DNA from: an uncultured archaeon
Lineage (GTDB): Archaea; Halobacteriota; Methanosarcinia; Methanosarcinales; Methanoperedenaceae
Assembly: GCA_902386255.1 (NCBI GenBank)
Contig: CABMII010000100.1
Span: 1 to 54,277 of the forward strand
Direction: 5' to 3'
DNA length: 54,277 nucleotides
Position numbers and translations under genes: made by a program. Below, one piece after another: positions 18,447 through 27,396 of the stretch. The notes below the pieces were generated by a model that saw only the letters and a program-made list of their open reading frames with translations, made no database searches and was not told where the DNA came from. Within the stretch, counting starts at the first letter, position 1. Each line of letters opens with the position of its first letter.

Positions 18447-19006
18447 TACGATGAATTTAAAATATATTCAACAGCATCGAATAAATCATTCGCAACATAA
18501 TCACATGTAATTTCATTATCTTTTAATTTCTCTAAATTGTATCCAGTTCTCACCATGACAGTCTTACATTCCGCTCTTTTTCCGGCTTCTATGTCGCTCC
18601 ATCTATCTCCAATCATAAACGATTTCTTCAAATCTATATTCAATTCTTTTTCTGCTCTTTTCAACATTCCTGGCCTGGGTTTTCTGCAATCACAATCTAC
18701 TCGATATTTTTCTATTATTGCTTCCGGATGGTGAGGGCAATAATAAATAGTGTCGATATGTGCTCCAATTTCGGCTAATTTTTTTTCCATCGCCTGATTA
18801 AATATGTCTGTGTCTTCTTCCGGATAATATCCACGGGCAATCCCCGATTGATTAGAAACAACTATGACAACATAACCGTTTTTATTTAACATTCTTATTG
18901 CTTCCGGAGATCCTGGAATAAATTCAAGTTCATCTACTCGATGTGCATAATGTGGTGGTTCTTGTGTTAGCACTCCATCCCTATCAAGGAATACTGCCCT
19001 CTTCAT
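18446..19006 (-). CDS. gmhB: D,D-heptose 1,7-bisphosphate phosphatase (GmhB, HAD superfamily)
   Basis: A 186-residue HAD-IIIA phosphatase with the nucleophile motif FLDRDGVL, the [11 protein letters not shown] motif II, and motif [14 protein letters not shown]. The structural zinc site of the GmhB family is visible as CPHHPEA and CDCRKPRPG. GmhB removes the C7 phosphate from heptose 1,7-bisphosphate before nucleotidyl transfer. It overlaps the upstream transaldolase by four bases and the downstream 322-aa gene by one. Histidinol-phosphate phosphatase uses the same fold, but the heptose neighbours decide the call. Confidence 0.9.
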   Translation of the reverse strand: MKRAVFLDRDGVLTQEPPHYAHRVDELEFIPGSPEAIRMLNKNGYVVIVVSNQSGIARGYYPEEDTDIFNQAMEKKLAEIGAHIDTIYYCPHHPEAIIEKYRVDCDCRKPRPGMLKRAEKELNIDLKKSFMIGDRWSDIEAGKRAECKTVMVRTGYNLEKLKDNEITCDYVANDLFDAVEYILNSS

Positions 19007-19647
19007 TCAACAACCTTTTGCCAATCCTTTAAAAACTTTTCCAATCCAATATCAGTTAATGGGTGCTTGAACATCTTTTCAATGACTCCAAATGGAATAG
19101 TAGCAACATGCGCACCTGTTTTAGCTGATTCTATGACGTGTAAAGGATGCCTGATACTGGCTACGATAATTTCCGTTTTAAAATCATATAACTTATATAT
19201 CTGCACCAGATCATGTATTATTTGCATACCGTCATGTCCAATATCGTCCAATCTTCCTATAAAAGGACTTACGTAAGTCGCTCCTGCCTTGGCAGCCAGA
19301 AGTGCCTGATTTACAGAAAAAACAAGTGTTACATTTGTCTTAACACCTTTTTTATTTAATATCTTAACAGCCTTTAATCCTTCGGAAATCATTGGTATTT
19401 TCACCACAATATTTTCCGACCAGTTTGACATATCAAGCGCTTCTTCAACCATTCCTTCCGAATCTGTACTTATTACTTCAACACTGATGGGCCCATCAAC
19501 TATACTTACGATTTCTCGAACTAACTCTTTAAAATCTCTCTGCTCTTTTGCAACCAGTGAGGGATTTGTCGTTACACCATCGATAACTCCCCATTCGTTT
19601 GCTTTCCTGATTTCATCCAAATTAGCCGTATCAATAAAAATTTTCAT
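19003..19647 (-). CDS. tal: Transaldolase (TalC / fructose-6-phosphate-aldolase-like)
   Basis: A 214-residue small transaldolase. It begins [20 protein letters not shown], then [13 protein letters not shown], and the Schiff-base lysine is K83 in [21 protein letters not shown] and ASIRHPLHV fit the TalC branch rather than true fructose-6-phosphate aldolase. Transaldolase moves a dihydroxyacetone unit between sugar phosphates and, with the split transketolase, could yield sedoheptulose 7-phosphate. It is the first gene of the long minus-strand operon, so its upstream region should hold the operon promoter. An AGGGAT lies six bases before the ATG. Confidence 0.9.
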   Translation of the reverse strand: MKIFIDTANLDEIRKANEWGVIDGVTTNPSLVAKEQRDFKELVREIVSIVDGPISVEVISTDSEGMVEEALDMSNWSENIVVKIPMISEGLKAVKILNKKGVKTNVTLVFSVNQALLAAKAGATYVSPFIGRLDDIGHDGMQIIHDLVQIYKLYDFKTEIIVASIRHPLHVIESAKTGAHVATIPFGVIEKMFKHPLTDIGLEKFLKDWQKVVE

Positions 19648-19783
19648 CTTTTTATCCCTAATAATTCATTCTCTGATTTAACAATATTCATTGCTGTTAA
19701 ACATGTTTTTTTAGTAATTCCTCATATTCATCTGATTCTCCAATACATCATTAAGGTGTTGTTACGAAATAACTTGATTGTTT

Positions 19784-19945
19784 TTAGACTTGGCTAATTG
19801 TATAATTCCATTCTCCATGAAAATCATCTCTTACAATATTAACTTTTGATAAATCTTCATAGATATTTTGATACCTTTTTGCTATAGCTTCGATACTTTC
19901 CATAGTATTGACTATAGATATTATCCTATAAATATTATTTGATAA
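19784..19945 (-). pseudogene. Decayed ISAzo13-like transposase, C-terminal tail
   Basis: The minus strand reads ...NIVRDDFHGEWNYTIS followed closely by a stop. FHGEWNYTIxP at the extreme C-terminus is the hallmark ending of ISAzo13-type (Rhodopirellula-type DDE) transposases. Only about 50 codons remain open. The DDE catalytic core is missing and no intact terminal repeats are seen. The remnant sits between the heptose operon promoter region and the divergent membrane protein gene, so it marks past insertion at this junction. Confidence 0.6.
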
Positions 19946-19999
19946 TTAGCCAATTTATTTCATTACAATCCCTAAGTGATATCGTCAGTCCAGTATTGA

Positions 20000-20194
20000 T
20001 TAATAACATGTCTAACTCAGGCTGAAACGGAGATTCATGAAGCGAGAAGATTAATCCAGACTTTTCCTCAGTCTCCACTTATAAGGTCAGATGCTGATAT
20101 ACCCATGATTCTCAGGGAATTTATCATATTGATTGATGATACATTTGATGATATTTCTGATAAGGATATTGATGAATGGCTTTTAAATTTTTAG
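20000..20194 (+). pseudogene. Start-less 64-codon gene fragment, unrecognised
   Basis: An open frame follows a TGA stop and ends at TAG. It encodes an acidic, helix-prone peptide (AETEIHEARRLIQTF; DDTFDDISDKDIDEWLLNF). There is no plausible initiation codon near its beginning, so it looks like the tail of a lost gene. I cannot name the family. It lies next to the transposase remnant, and the rest of 19648-20274 shows nothing else recognisable. Confidence 0.35.
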
Positions 20195-20274
20195 ACCGAA
20201 GTTATAATGACGCCATAGTGTCCCATCGTCGGTGACGAAGGTATTGTTAAATATAAACAAATTGTAGTAAGTGC

Positions 20275-21969
20275 ATGAACCTAATAATATATTGGTGCTA
20301 TATAATTATTGCTTTTTTAATGTCATTTATTCCTGGCTTTGTCATTGCAGGCCGTTTCAAAAGTCTAAGCGTCTTAGAGAAATTAAGCATCAGTTTTGGA
20401 TGTTCTTATGTAATTATCGTTATGCTAGTACCTTTTTTTGCATTTAAACTGAATTTTATAGCACAACTCATTTTTATTTACATAATGATTGCTTCACTGT
20501 GGTATTTACTAAAAAAGAGATTACAGCTTAAATTCGAAATAGACTCAAGGTTTATAATAATGATACTAATCATCGGTCTTATTTCAAAATTCTTCCTCCA
20601 AACCCTCTGGGAATATCCCGTGATGGGCGGTGACTGGTTCTGGCACACCTTCCGCATACCGTACGCTTTTGAACAGGGAGACTGGACGCCGCCTACAGAT
20701 AGACCTCCACTATTCAATTTACTGATTTATTCATATCACAATCTTCTTGGTACTTCCCTTTATCAGTACTGGATTTCTCAGATCATAAGTGTAGTTATAA
20801 ATAGCGTTTATATCTTCCCCGCTTATCTCATTGCCAAAAAAGCCTTTGGTGATCGAGTGGCAAAAATCTCGGCGCTTTTCATGCTTGTAACTCCTTTCCT
20901 TATATTCAACACATTATACACATGGCCCAAAAATGCTGCCATGTACGGTATTCTGATGATGATTTACTTCCTGTTCTTCAGCGAGTATGATATAAAACTG
21001 CGCTATCCTCTGGCAGGATTTTTTGCAGGGCTGGGGTTCTGGTTCCACAATTATGCAGTTTTCTATATAGCGATTGCAGTTTTGCTTCTGATTTATAAAG
21101 AGAAAATGTATAAAGGACTTATTTCCAGGAATATTTTTAACAATTTGAAGAAACTATCTTATTTTTTGATTGTATTGCTCATTGTTTTAGCGCCTTACTT
21201 CTTATGGGTATATTCTTATTATGGTACGATTTCGACTTCAAAATTCATTTACTATCCTTTCGCAGTTAAAGGATACGATTCTGCCCTTTCAGGGGATACA
21301 CAGGAGCTTTTTAATACCTTTTATTCTACCCCAGTTAAAGAAATAATCATGATTCGCATAAGCAATGCTATTGTAACCCTAACTCCAGCAGCGCTGCCCA
21401 TAAATCCAATAGCTGCCAGCTTTTCAACATATAATCCTATATTTTACTACTCTCATGATTATCCAGGCGCCCTTTCGACGCTGATGTATTTGGTAGTAGT
21501 AATTTTATTTTTTAAATATCTGCTCGGTAAAACAAAAATCAATCTGGTTTTAGCTGGATTTGTAGTGCTCCCAATCTTTATTTACTTAATCTTATATGGA
21601 TGGAGAGAGTGGGGGTTACTTACCGGGGGTCTACATCCTACAATCCCTCTACTTATAATTCTCGGATTCAATGAGCTTTACAAATCATATAACCGACTAA
21701 CTGGAAAGATTTTGGTTTTTCTTGTATTTTTAGTCGCAATCATTGATAATATCATATATTTTAATATAATAAAAAAATTTTATTATATCGAAGGTGGTTT
21801 AAGGAACGTCGCTGATTCGTTACATCAAGTAGTTCCGAACGCAGATGTATCTAACCTTATATCAGCATATTTTTTATTGAACACTGAGATGGATGTTATA
21901 CTTAACCTGATAATCACAATTAGCGTTAGTCTATTTGCTTACTATCTCCTGATGCTCAGAGATGTATAA
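20275..21969 (+). CDS. Multi-membrane GT-C-like glycosyltransferase (GT39/ArnT-like)
   Basis: A 564-residue integral membrane protein with about a dozen hydrophobic segments. The first outer loop after the N-terminal helices carries a conserved-looking GGDWFWHTFRIPYAF and DRPPLFNLLI sequence. This is similar to the acidic-residue loops of lipid-phosphate-sugar-dependent (GT-C) glycosyltransferases. Such enzymes transfer sugars from polyprenyl or dolichyl phosphate donors on the outer membrane face. It is the only plus-strand gene in this part and overlaps the convergent methyltransferase gene by 39 bases at the 3' ends. The family assignment is moderate; the donor and acceptor are unknown. 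Confidence 0.6.
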   Translation: MNLIIYWCYIIIAFLMSFIPGFVIAGRFKSLSVLEKLSISFGCSYVIIVMLVPFFAFKLNFIAQLIFIYIMIASLWYLLKKRLQLKFEIDSRFIIMILIIGLISKFFLQTLWEYPVMGGDWFWHTFRIPYAFEQGDWTPPTDRPPLFNLLIYSYHNLLGTSLYQYWISQIISVVINSVYIFPAYLIAKKAFGDRVAKISALFMLVTPFLIFNTLYTWPKNAAMYGILMMIYFLFFSEYDIKLRYPLAGFFAGLGFWFHNYAVFYIAIAVLLLIYKEKMYKGLISRNIFNNLKKLSYFLIVLLIVLAPYFLWVYSYYGTISTSKFIYYPFAVKGYDSALSGDTQELFNTFYSTPVKEIIMIRISNAIVTLTPAALPINPIAASFSTYNPIFYYSHDYPGALSTLMYLVVVILFFKYLLGKTKINLVLAGFVVLPIFIYLILYGWREWGLLTGGLHPTIPLLIILGFNELYKSYNRLTGKILVFLVFLVAIIDNIIYFNIIKKFYYIEGGLRNVADSLHQVVPNADVSNLISAYFLLNTEMDVILNLIITISVSLFAYYLLMLRDV

Positions 21970-22644
21970 AATTTCTATAGAAAGAAAGGGGATTATTTTT
22001 TCAAGAAAAATCTCCATCCTAGAAAAAATAGGAATTAAAAACTTTGGCATGTACATCGGCATAAAAAATATATGCTTAACATTAGTAATTTTTAAACTAT
22101 TATTTACCATTGATCTGACAACTTCTTTTTTGGGGGGAATTCTTTCATCTCCAGCGTCGTAAGGGCACAATTTGAACAATAGATATTTTACAAAAGGATT
22201 GAAAGAATTAAACTCAAGGATACATACTGTTTTCTTGCTCACCCTTGCCATCTCACAGATTGTCTTATTGACGAGCAGAGGGTCATTAACATGGTGCAAA
22301 AGACTCGATGTAAATACCATGTCGAAACTTGAATTTTTAAAAGGCAAATGTGAAGAATCGGCTTTAACTGCAAAACCATTAATAAAATTATTATTTGCAG
22401 CTTTTATCATGTTCTCTGAAGCATCTACACCAGATACTGCTTTGCAGTGCTTTTCCAACAATTTTGCATGTTCTCCTGCGCCGCATCCTACATCCAAAAC
22501 TGAAAAATTGGCATCGATTAAATGGGATAGAAGCTCTACTTTCCTTCTGGCATAATATAAATAAACGTGTCCTCCTGGTATATTAAAATAGTCCTCTCCT
22601 AATTCATCAAACTGATTTTTATTTTGATATTTTGATTTTATCAT
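21931..22644 (-). CDS. Class I SAM-dependent methyltransferase (Methyltransf_11 type)
   Basis: A 237-residue methyltransferase with motif I SVLDVGCGAGEHAKLL, the acidic VSGVDASENMI strand, and FDMVFTSSLLHHVNDP as motif IV. It resembles UbiE-like small-molecule methyltransferases. The acceptor is unknown. Its location near glycosylation genes suggests a sugar or lipid substrate. It runs against the GT-C-like gene, sharing 39 bases at the ends, and is separated from the large secreted-protein gene by 94 bases. Confidence 0.8.
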   Translation of the reverse strand: MIKSKYQNKNQFDELGEDYFNIPGGHVYLYYARRKVELLSHLIDANFSVLDVGCGAGEHAKLLEKHCKAVSGVDASENMIKAANNNFINGFAVKADSSHLPFKNSSFDMVFTSSLLHHVNDPLLVNKTICEMARVSKKTVCILEFNSFNPFVKYLLFKLCPYDAGDERIPPKKEVVRSMVNNSLKITNVKHIFFMPMYMPKFLIPIFSRMEIFLEKIIPFLSIEILYISEHQEIVSK

Positions 22645-22738
22645 GTTTAGATATAATTAAACTCGGGGCTTACTTTGGATGCTTAAAGGTTTATTTCTTT
22701 AAAAATTTATCTAAGCTATTGTTTCGAAAAAATGATGT

Positions 22739-25700
22739 TCACCTTTCTTTCAGAGTCAAGTTTAAGCCACCCTTGTTAGTTACTAGCTTAAATATCACAA
22801 TGCCTGCTCTATTCTCTTTCTGTTCTTTTTGCCCTTCAAGCTTCAACTTTATTTCAGTATTATTCTCCTTTAAACTATACTTGGCTTCAGCATCGAACTT
22901 TTTCTCAACTTCAATCTTCTGCTCCAACTCTTTGAGAGAACTATTTTTTTCTATAGAGTACTCAACCTGCATTTCGTTCTTTGCTGCATCGATTCTCGAA
23001 CCGCCATTATATTGCATGCTTATGACTATGGCTTTGGCTTCTTTCCCTTCTTTTTTGTGCTTCAAAACAAGTTCTAACAAGTTGCCTGCAAGATCTTTGA
23101 GTGTGTACCGCCCTAACTCCCAGCCATTTTCTTTGTCATCATCCGACTTTTTATCATCGCTATTCTTTTTCGGAGGCAATACTATGTAGTTTATCTCGCC
23201 TCCAGTCTCGTTGCTATATACTTTGATATCTTTCGATGAAACGTTGAAACTGATAGCTGCTTCCGGAGGTGTTTTGTCAATTGCAAAGTTCACAATCTTC
23301 GTGGTAGTATTCCCGGCCGAATCGTCGGCAGATGCAACTAAGGTATAGTTTCCTTCCGCAGAAACAATATTGCCGCTTGTGAATGGAGCATTATTGAGCG
23401 CAACAGTTTGATTATTAAGGTTTGTATCCGTAATAGTTATGACTGGGGTTACATTGCTGTTATAGTAACTGCCGTCTGCCACACCGCTGATACTGATATT
23501 TGGCGGAGTCTTATCGATTTTAATAGATTTATGCTTAGTTGATTCGATATTGCCTGCATTGTCTGTTGAGCGATAAAAGATTGCTGTTATTCCTTCATTG
23601 CTTATATTGAATGGAACAGTATATGTACTCCAGTTTATATTGTCGAAACTGAACTCTGTCGCAGCCAAACCTGTGCCTAATTCGTAGTCGTCCGCTGACA
23701 GATTTATTTGAACATTTGAGATGTACCAATCATTGCTTCCGAGAATCCCGGAAAGGGCAATAGTTGTGATGGGTGGAGTGGTATCAGGAGGCGGAGTCTT
23801 TACGGTTTCTTTGACCTCGGTATAGTTAGTGTTATCCACGATATCTGCACTTAGAATGCTTATATTGTAATTTGCATCCTTTGAAAGTCCATCGATACTG
23901 AAATAAGATCCGGATGTATTTTCCATGTGAATATTATCTATGTATACTATCACGTAACTGAAGTCTTGATCTTTAGGATTATCCCATGTCCAGTTTATCC
24001 ATGCACGTCCTGATTTGTCAAGACCAGTTTTATGAGTTAAGTTTGTTATAGCCACAGGAGGTTGTGTATCGCTGGCTAAGGAACTGTTGTAATAGACCGT
24101 TTGATTAGCGATGGTGCTGAATCCTTTGTTATCCGTTGCAGTAACATTAATTATATTCCAACCTTCATTCAGTGATAAGATTGCATTCCAATTCTCCTGG
24201 CCTGCCTGGAACCCATTTACAGTTACGTTTAAAATACCACTATCGTCATAGGCTATGCCACTTATCGATATATTCTGTTTATTAAAGATCTTGTTTTCAG
24301 GCGGATAGTCTATGTTAAGAACTGGTGGCAATGTATCTCTGACTGTTATGACTATATTTGCAGTATTAACCTGGCCTGCGCTATCATTGACCAGAAGGAT
24401 TATGTTATGTGTACCGGCAGAAAAATTTGCGGTGGTAAAGTTTCCACTGCCAATCACATCATCTCTGTCGGAGAACCAGGTAAGTTTATTTAAATTCCCA
24501 TCCTCGTTATCAATACCACTGCCGTTAAATGTTACTGGTTGCCCCTGGTCCCATGTTGAGCTGTTAGCCGGAGAGATTATGGTTGCTGTGGGGGCATAAT
24601 CAGTCTTTATTGTTTCAGGCTGTTTTGTGGTGTCAATTATGCTATCGTTGTCCAGATCGATTTGCATAGTATAATTCGTCTGGGTCGTGTTTATTCTTAA
24701 GTAAGCTCTAGAATTCCGGTTTATGGATACATTGTTGTATTTTATTGTAGTAATAGCTCCTTGGATCTTTTGCTTGATTGTAAAGTTGAACGTGGCCTGA
24801 TCTGATGTTACATTATCCCTGCTAAAGTTTGATACGATTTCGTAGCTATAGTTTAGCGTTGTATTGTATAGGAGTGCAAAAGCTGGAAGTGTAGTGTTGC
24901 CAACCTTGTACTCTTCGAAATAATACGAGTCTGGTATATTATTCTCTATTTCACCTACAGCATTTAGGCCAGTGTATCTTCCAGATTCATCATACACATG
25001 AAGGTCGGCAGGAGAATTTAAGTAAAGAATTGTTACTGGAGTGACATTGCTGCCGTTAATTCTTACATCGTCTAGAAATATCTTTTCTTTTGAAACCGAT
25101 GTGCCTTCTATGTTTACAATCAAATATCCAGGAAGAGTATCTTTTGTAGCGCTCCTTGTCTGAATAAATAGTGGAGACCTAGCAGGAAATGGAGGTTCAA
25201 TAATCCTAATGAAAGTATTAATATTTGTTACAGGTATTGTAACATTCACTCTGAAATTAACGTTGACTCTACCATTACTGTCAAAAAATTTGGATCTGTG
25301 TGTATGTCCTGTGAGCACCAGCTTCACGTGCTTATCTTTAGCCAATCCTACAAGTAAATCTCTATTTTCAGCTATAACATTACAAGAATTATCTGTACAC
25401 ATGTCATCTATAACAGGATGGTGCATAAAAATGACTGTTTTATCATCTAAAATACTATTATTTACAAAGTTTTTTTGTCTTGTTGATAAACCAGATCCAT
25501 TTGGTTCTTGTTTTATTTCTGGTACAAAGTCTGTATCATATCCCGAATCAAGACCTATGAAACGGTATCCATTTTTAGCCTCGAAATAATCACCGTCTTC
25601 ATACTTATATACCCCGCTACTATCATTACTACCGATATAGTTTCTATAATTATTCAAATCATTGAAACAATCATACTTTAAAATCTCTGGACATGCAATT

Positions 25701-27118
25701 TCAAGTATATTTTGTGGATGCTCTTTTCCACGTCTATCATGATTTCCTGGAACTATATGAACGTCAATATGACTTTCATTGAATTTTGTAATGAGCGTAT
25801 TAAAAACAGAATATTGATATGCACTGTTCCATTCGACTAAGTCGCCTGTTATCAATACAAAATCGGGCTTATGTGCTATGATATCGTCTCTTACAATATT
25901 GAATTTATCAATAGACGTTTGAAGCGATAACAAGCAATCTTTTGATTCTGAGTTACCCCTGTTACATGATGAAGGGTCGGGCCCTATATGCACATCAGTT
26001 AATTGCACGAACCTGAACCCGCTTGGTGTCCCAGGTGTCACGATCACACTTGTACTCCCGCTAATATCTCCACTTGTTGCTTTTACTATTGTCATGCCTG
26101 CTGCCTTTGCTGTGAACACTCCTGTGCCCGGGTCAATAGTACCAATGTTCGTATCGCTACTGCTCCAAGTCACAGGAACATTCATATGATTACCATTTTG
26201 ATCCTCGGGTTCAGCAACGAAAGTCTGAGTTTTGCCTTTAACAACATATGCAGTGGGAGGTGAGACCGTTATGGATGTCAGAGTTGGTGTATATTTTTCA
26301 AAATCTGCCTTAATTTCATCAGCACTTAAAGCCCTGTTATAGATGCGGACTTCGTCGATGAGACCATCAAAAATGCGTGGGAAAGGTTGACCCCACCTGT
26401 ATTCCCCAATAGTCGTATCACTTGTAGCACCATTCAGAGAACCCTGCAAAAAAATGGCAGAATTATTAATCGTTCCATTTACATATAATTTGACTGAGCC
26501 TTGTTCCCAAACACCTGCAACATGATACCAAGTATTTGTGGAAAGCTCTACAGAACTCAAAAGACCACCGTCATGATACACAATCATAAATCTGTTATCA
26601 TCTATTCCAATAGCATGGGCGTTATGACCAGCATCATTATCAATAATATATTTATTATTAACGCCAGTTCCTGTGATTGAGCGCGGATAGACCCATGCTT
26701 CAATAGTGAGCGGCAGTGTATTTATATTTGCATTTGTCTTTACATAATCATTCACCCCATCAAAACTCAGGGCCTGCCCACTTATACCCTGGACGAAAGT
26801 TGCGCCGATAATTGTGCCATTATTTCCGTTGCCGCTCGAATCTTCTGCATTCCCTTCAAAATGAAATTGAGCTACTGGCTCTATACCGCCTCCAGAATTT
26901 GTGAGTGCTTGAGCCACACCCATGAATAATATAGAAAGTGAAGCCATCAACATCCCAATTGTACAAACTCTCCATACACTTCTCCTGCAAGCGTTTTTTA
27001 AATCGCTAACGATTCCCTTTTTGTTTCTTTCATTTTTTAAGTTTTGTAACCTTTTTAACGACAATTTTACCACCTTTCCTATTGTAGTACTCCCAATAAA
27101 CTTCACATTTTTTATCAA
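22739..27118 (-). CDS. Large secreted LamG / Ig-like / metallophosphoesterase / fibronectin-type multidomain protein
   Basis: A 1459-residue exported protein. A positively charged leader and hydrophobic stretch (GMLMASLSILFMGVA, near residues 55-70) act as a signal sequence. Then come a LamG-like jelly roll (about 80-275), a Big_2 Ig domain (about 280-362), and a calcineurin-like metallophosphoesterase (about 367-640: QLTDVHIG, ITGDLVEWN, VPGNHDRRG, MHHPV, LTGHTHRS). PKD/Ig-like, glucodextranase-like and fibronectin III-like repeats and a Lys/Glu-rich tail follow. There are more than thirty N-x-S/T sequons in the C-terminal half. The nominal start codon is TTG and the leader is unusually long; a TTG at 27064 after GGTGG is an alternative. 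No C-terminal membrane anchor is seen. Confidence 0.75.
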   Translation of the reverse strand: MIKNVKFIGSTTIGKVVKLSLKRLQNLKNERNKKGIVSDLKNACRRSVWRVCTIGMLMASLSILFMGVAQALTNSGGGIEPVAQFHFEGNAEDSSGNGNNGTIIGATFVQGISGQALSFDGVNDYVKTNANINTLPLTIEAWVYPRSITGTGVNNKYIIDNDAGHNAHAIGIDDNRFMIVYHDGGLLSSVELSTNTWYHVAGVWEQGSVKLYVNGTINNSAIFLQGSLNGATSDTTIGEYRWGQPFPRIFDGLIDEVRIYNRALSADEIKADFEKYTPTLTSITVSPPTAYVVKGKTQTFVAEPEDQNGNHMNVPVTWSSSDTNIGTIDPGTGVFTAKAAGMTIVKATSGDISGSTSVIVTPGTPSGFRFVQLTDVHIGPDPSSCNRGNSESKDCLLSLQTSIDKFNIVRDDIIAHKPDFVLITGDLVEWNSAYQYSVFNTLITKFNESHIDVHIVPGNHDRRGKEHPQNILEIACPEILKYDCFNDLNNYRNYIGSNDSSGVYKYEDGDYFEAKNGYRFIGLDSGYDTDFVPEIKQEPNGSGLSTRQKNFVNNSILDDKTVIFMHHPVIDDMCTDNSCNVIAENRDLLVGLAKDKHVKLVLTGHTHRSKFFDSNGRVNVNFRVNVTIPVTNINTFIRIIEPPFPARSPLFIQTRSATKDTLPGYLIVNIEGTSVSKEKIFLDDVRINGSNVTPVTILYLNSPADLHVYDESGRYTGLNAVGEIENNIPDSYYFEEYKVGNTTLPAFALLYNTTLNYSYEIVSNFSRDNVTSDQATFNFTIKQKIQGAITTIKYNNVSINRNSRAYLRINTTQTNYTMQIDLDNDSIIDTTKQPETIKTDYAPTATIISPANSSTWDQGQPVTFNGSGIDNEDGNLNKLTWFSDRDDVIGSGNFTTANFSAGTHNIILLVNDSAGQVNTANIVITVRDTLPPVLNIDYPPENKIFNKQNISISGIAYDDSGILNVTVNGFQAGQENWNAILSLNEGWNIINVTATDNKGFSTIANQTVYYNSSLASDTQPPVAITNLTHKTGLDKSGRAWINWTWDNPKDQDFSYVIVYIDNIHMENTSGSYFSIDGLSKDANYNISILSADIVDNTNYTEVKETVKTPPPDTTPPITTIALSGILGSNDWYISNVQINLSADDYELGTGLAATEFSFDNINWSTYTVPFNISNEGITAIFYRSTDNAGNIESTKHKSIKIDKTPPNISISGVADGSYYNSNVTPVITITDTNLNNQTVALNNAPFTSGNIVSAEGNYTLVASADDSAGNTTTKIVNFAIDKTPPEAAISFNVSSKDIKVYSNETGGEINYIVLPPKKNSDDKKSDDDKENGWELGRYTLKDLAGNLLELVLKHKKEGKEAKAIVISMQYNGGSRIDAAKNEMQVEYSIEKNSSLKELEQKIEVEKKFDAEAKYSLKENNTEIKLKLEGQKEQKENRAGIVIFKLVTNKGGLNLTLKER

Positions 27119-27396
27119 TTGTTTTATAAAGATGATGTGTCACATTTTGTGCGAGTTATCAGAGCATACCACCCGGTTGTAATTTTTTTCGCCACGTCCC
27201 AATGATAGATAAAGCTTTCGAAATTATTCAAGACTGATAATGATAATGAGGTTGCACATAAGTCGGCCAATACTCCATCGCCAAATGAGTCACTTTGGTC
27301 AAATAAACTAATGCCCACTTCAATTATTCAACGCACACTCTATAGTCAGAGGAGGTCAATTTATATTTGTGACTTTATCGATACTATCCATTAAAA

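Noticed and set aside
22632-23189. A 185-codon plus-strand frame opposite the end of the large secreted protein
   Set aside because: It mirrors the Lys/Glu-rich coding of the real gene and gives a low-complexity Ser/Phe/Leu sequence.
27119-27396. A 64-codon minus-strand frame (27124-27318) between the secreted protein and the GT39-like gene
   Set aside because: No SD, no recognised family and ordinary chance length; I see no other feature in this gap.
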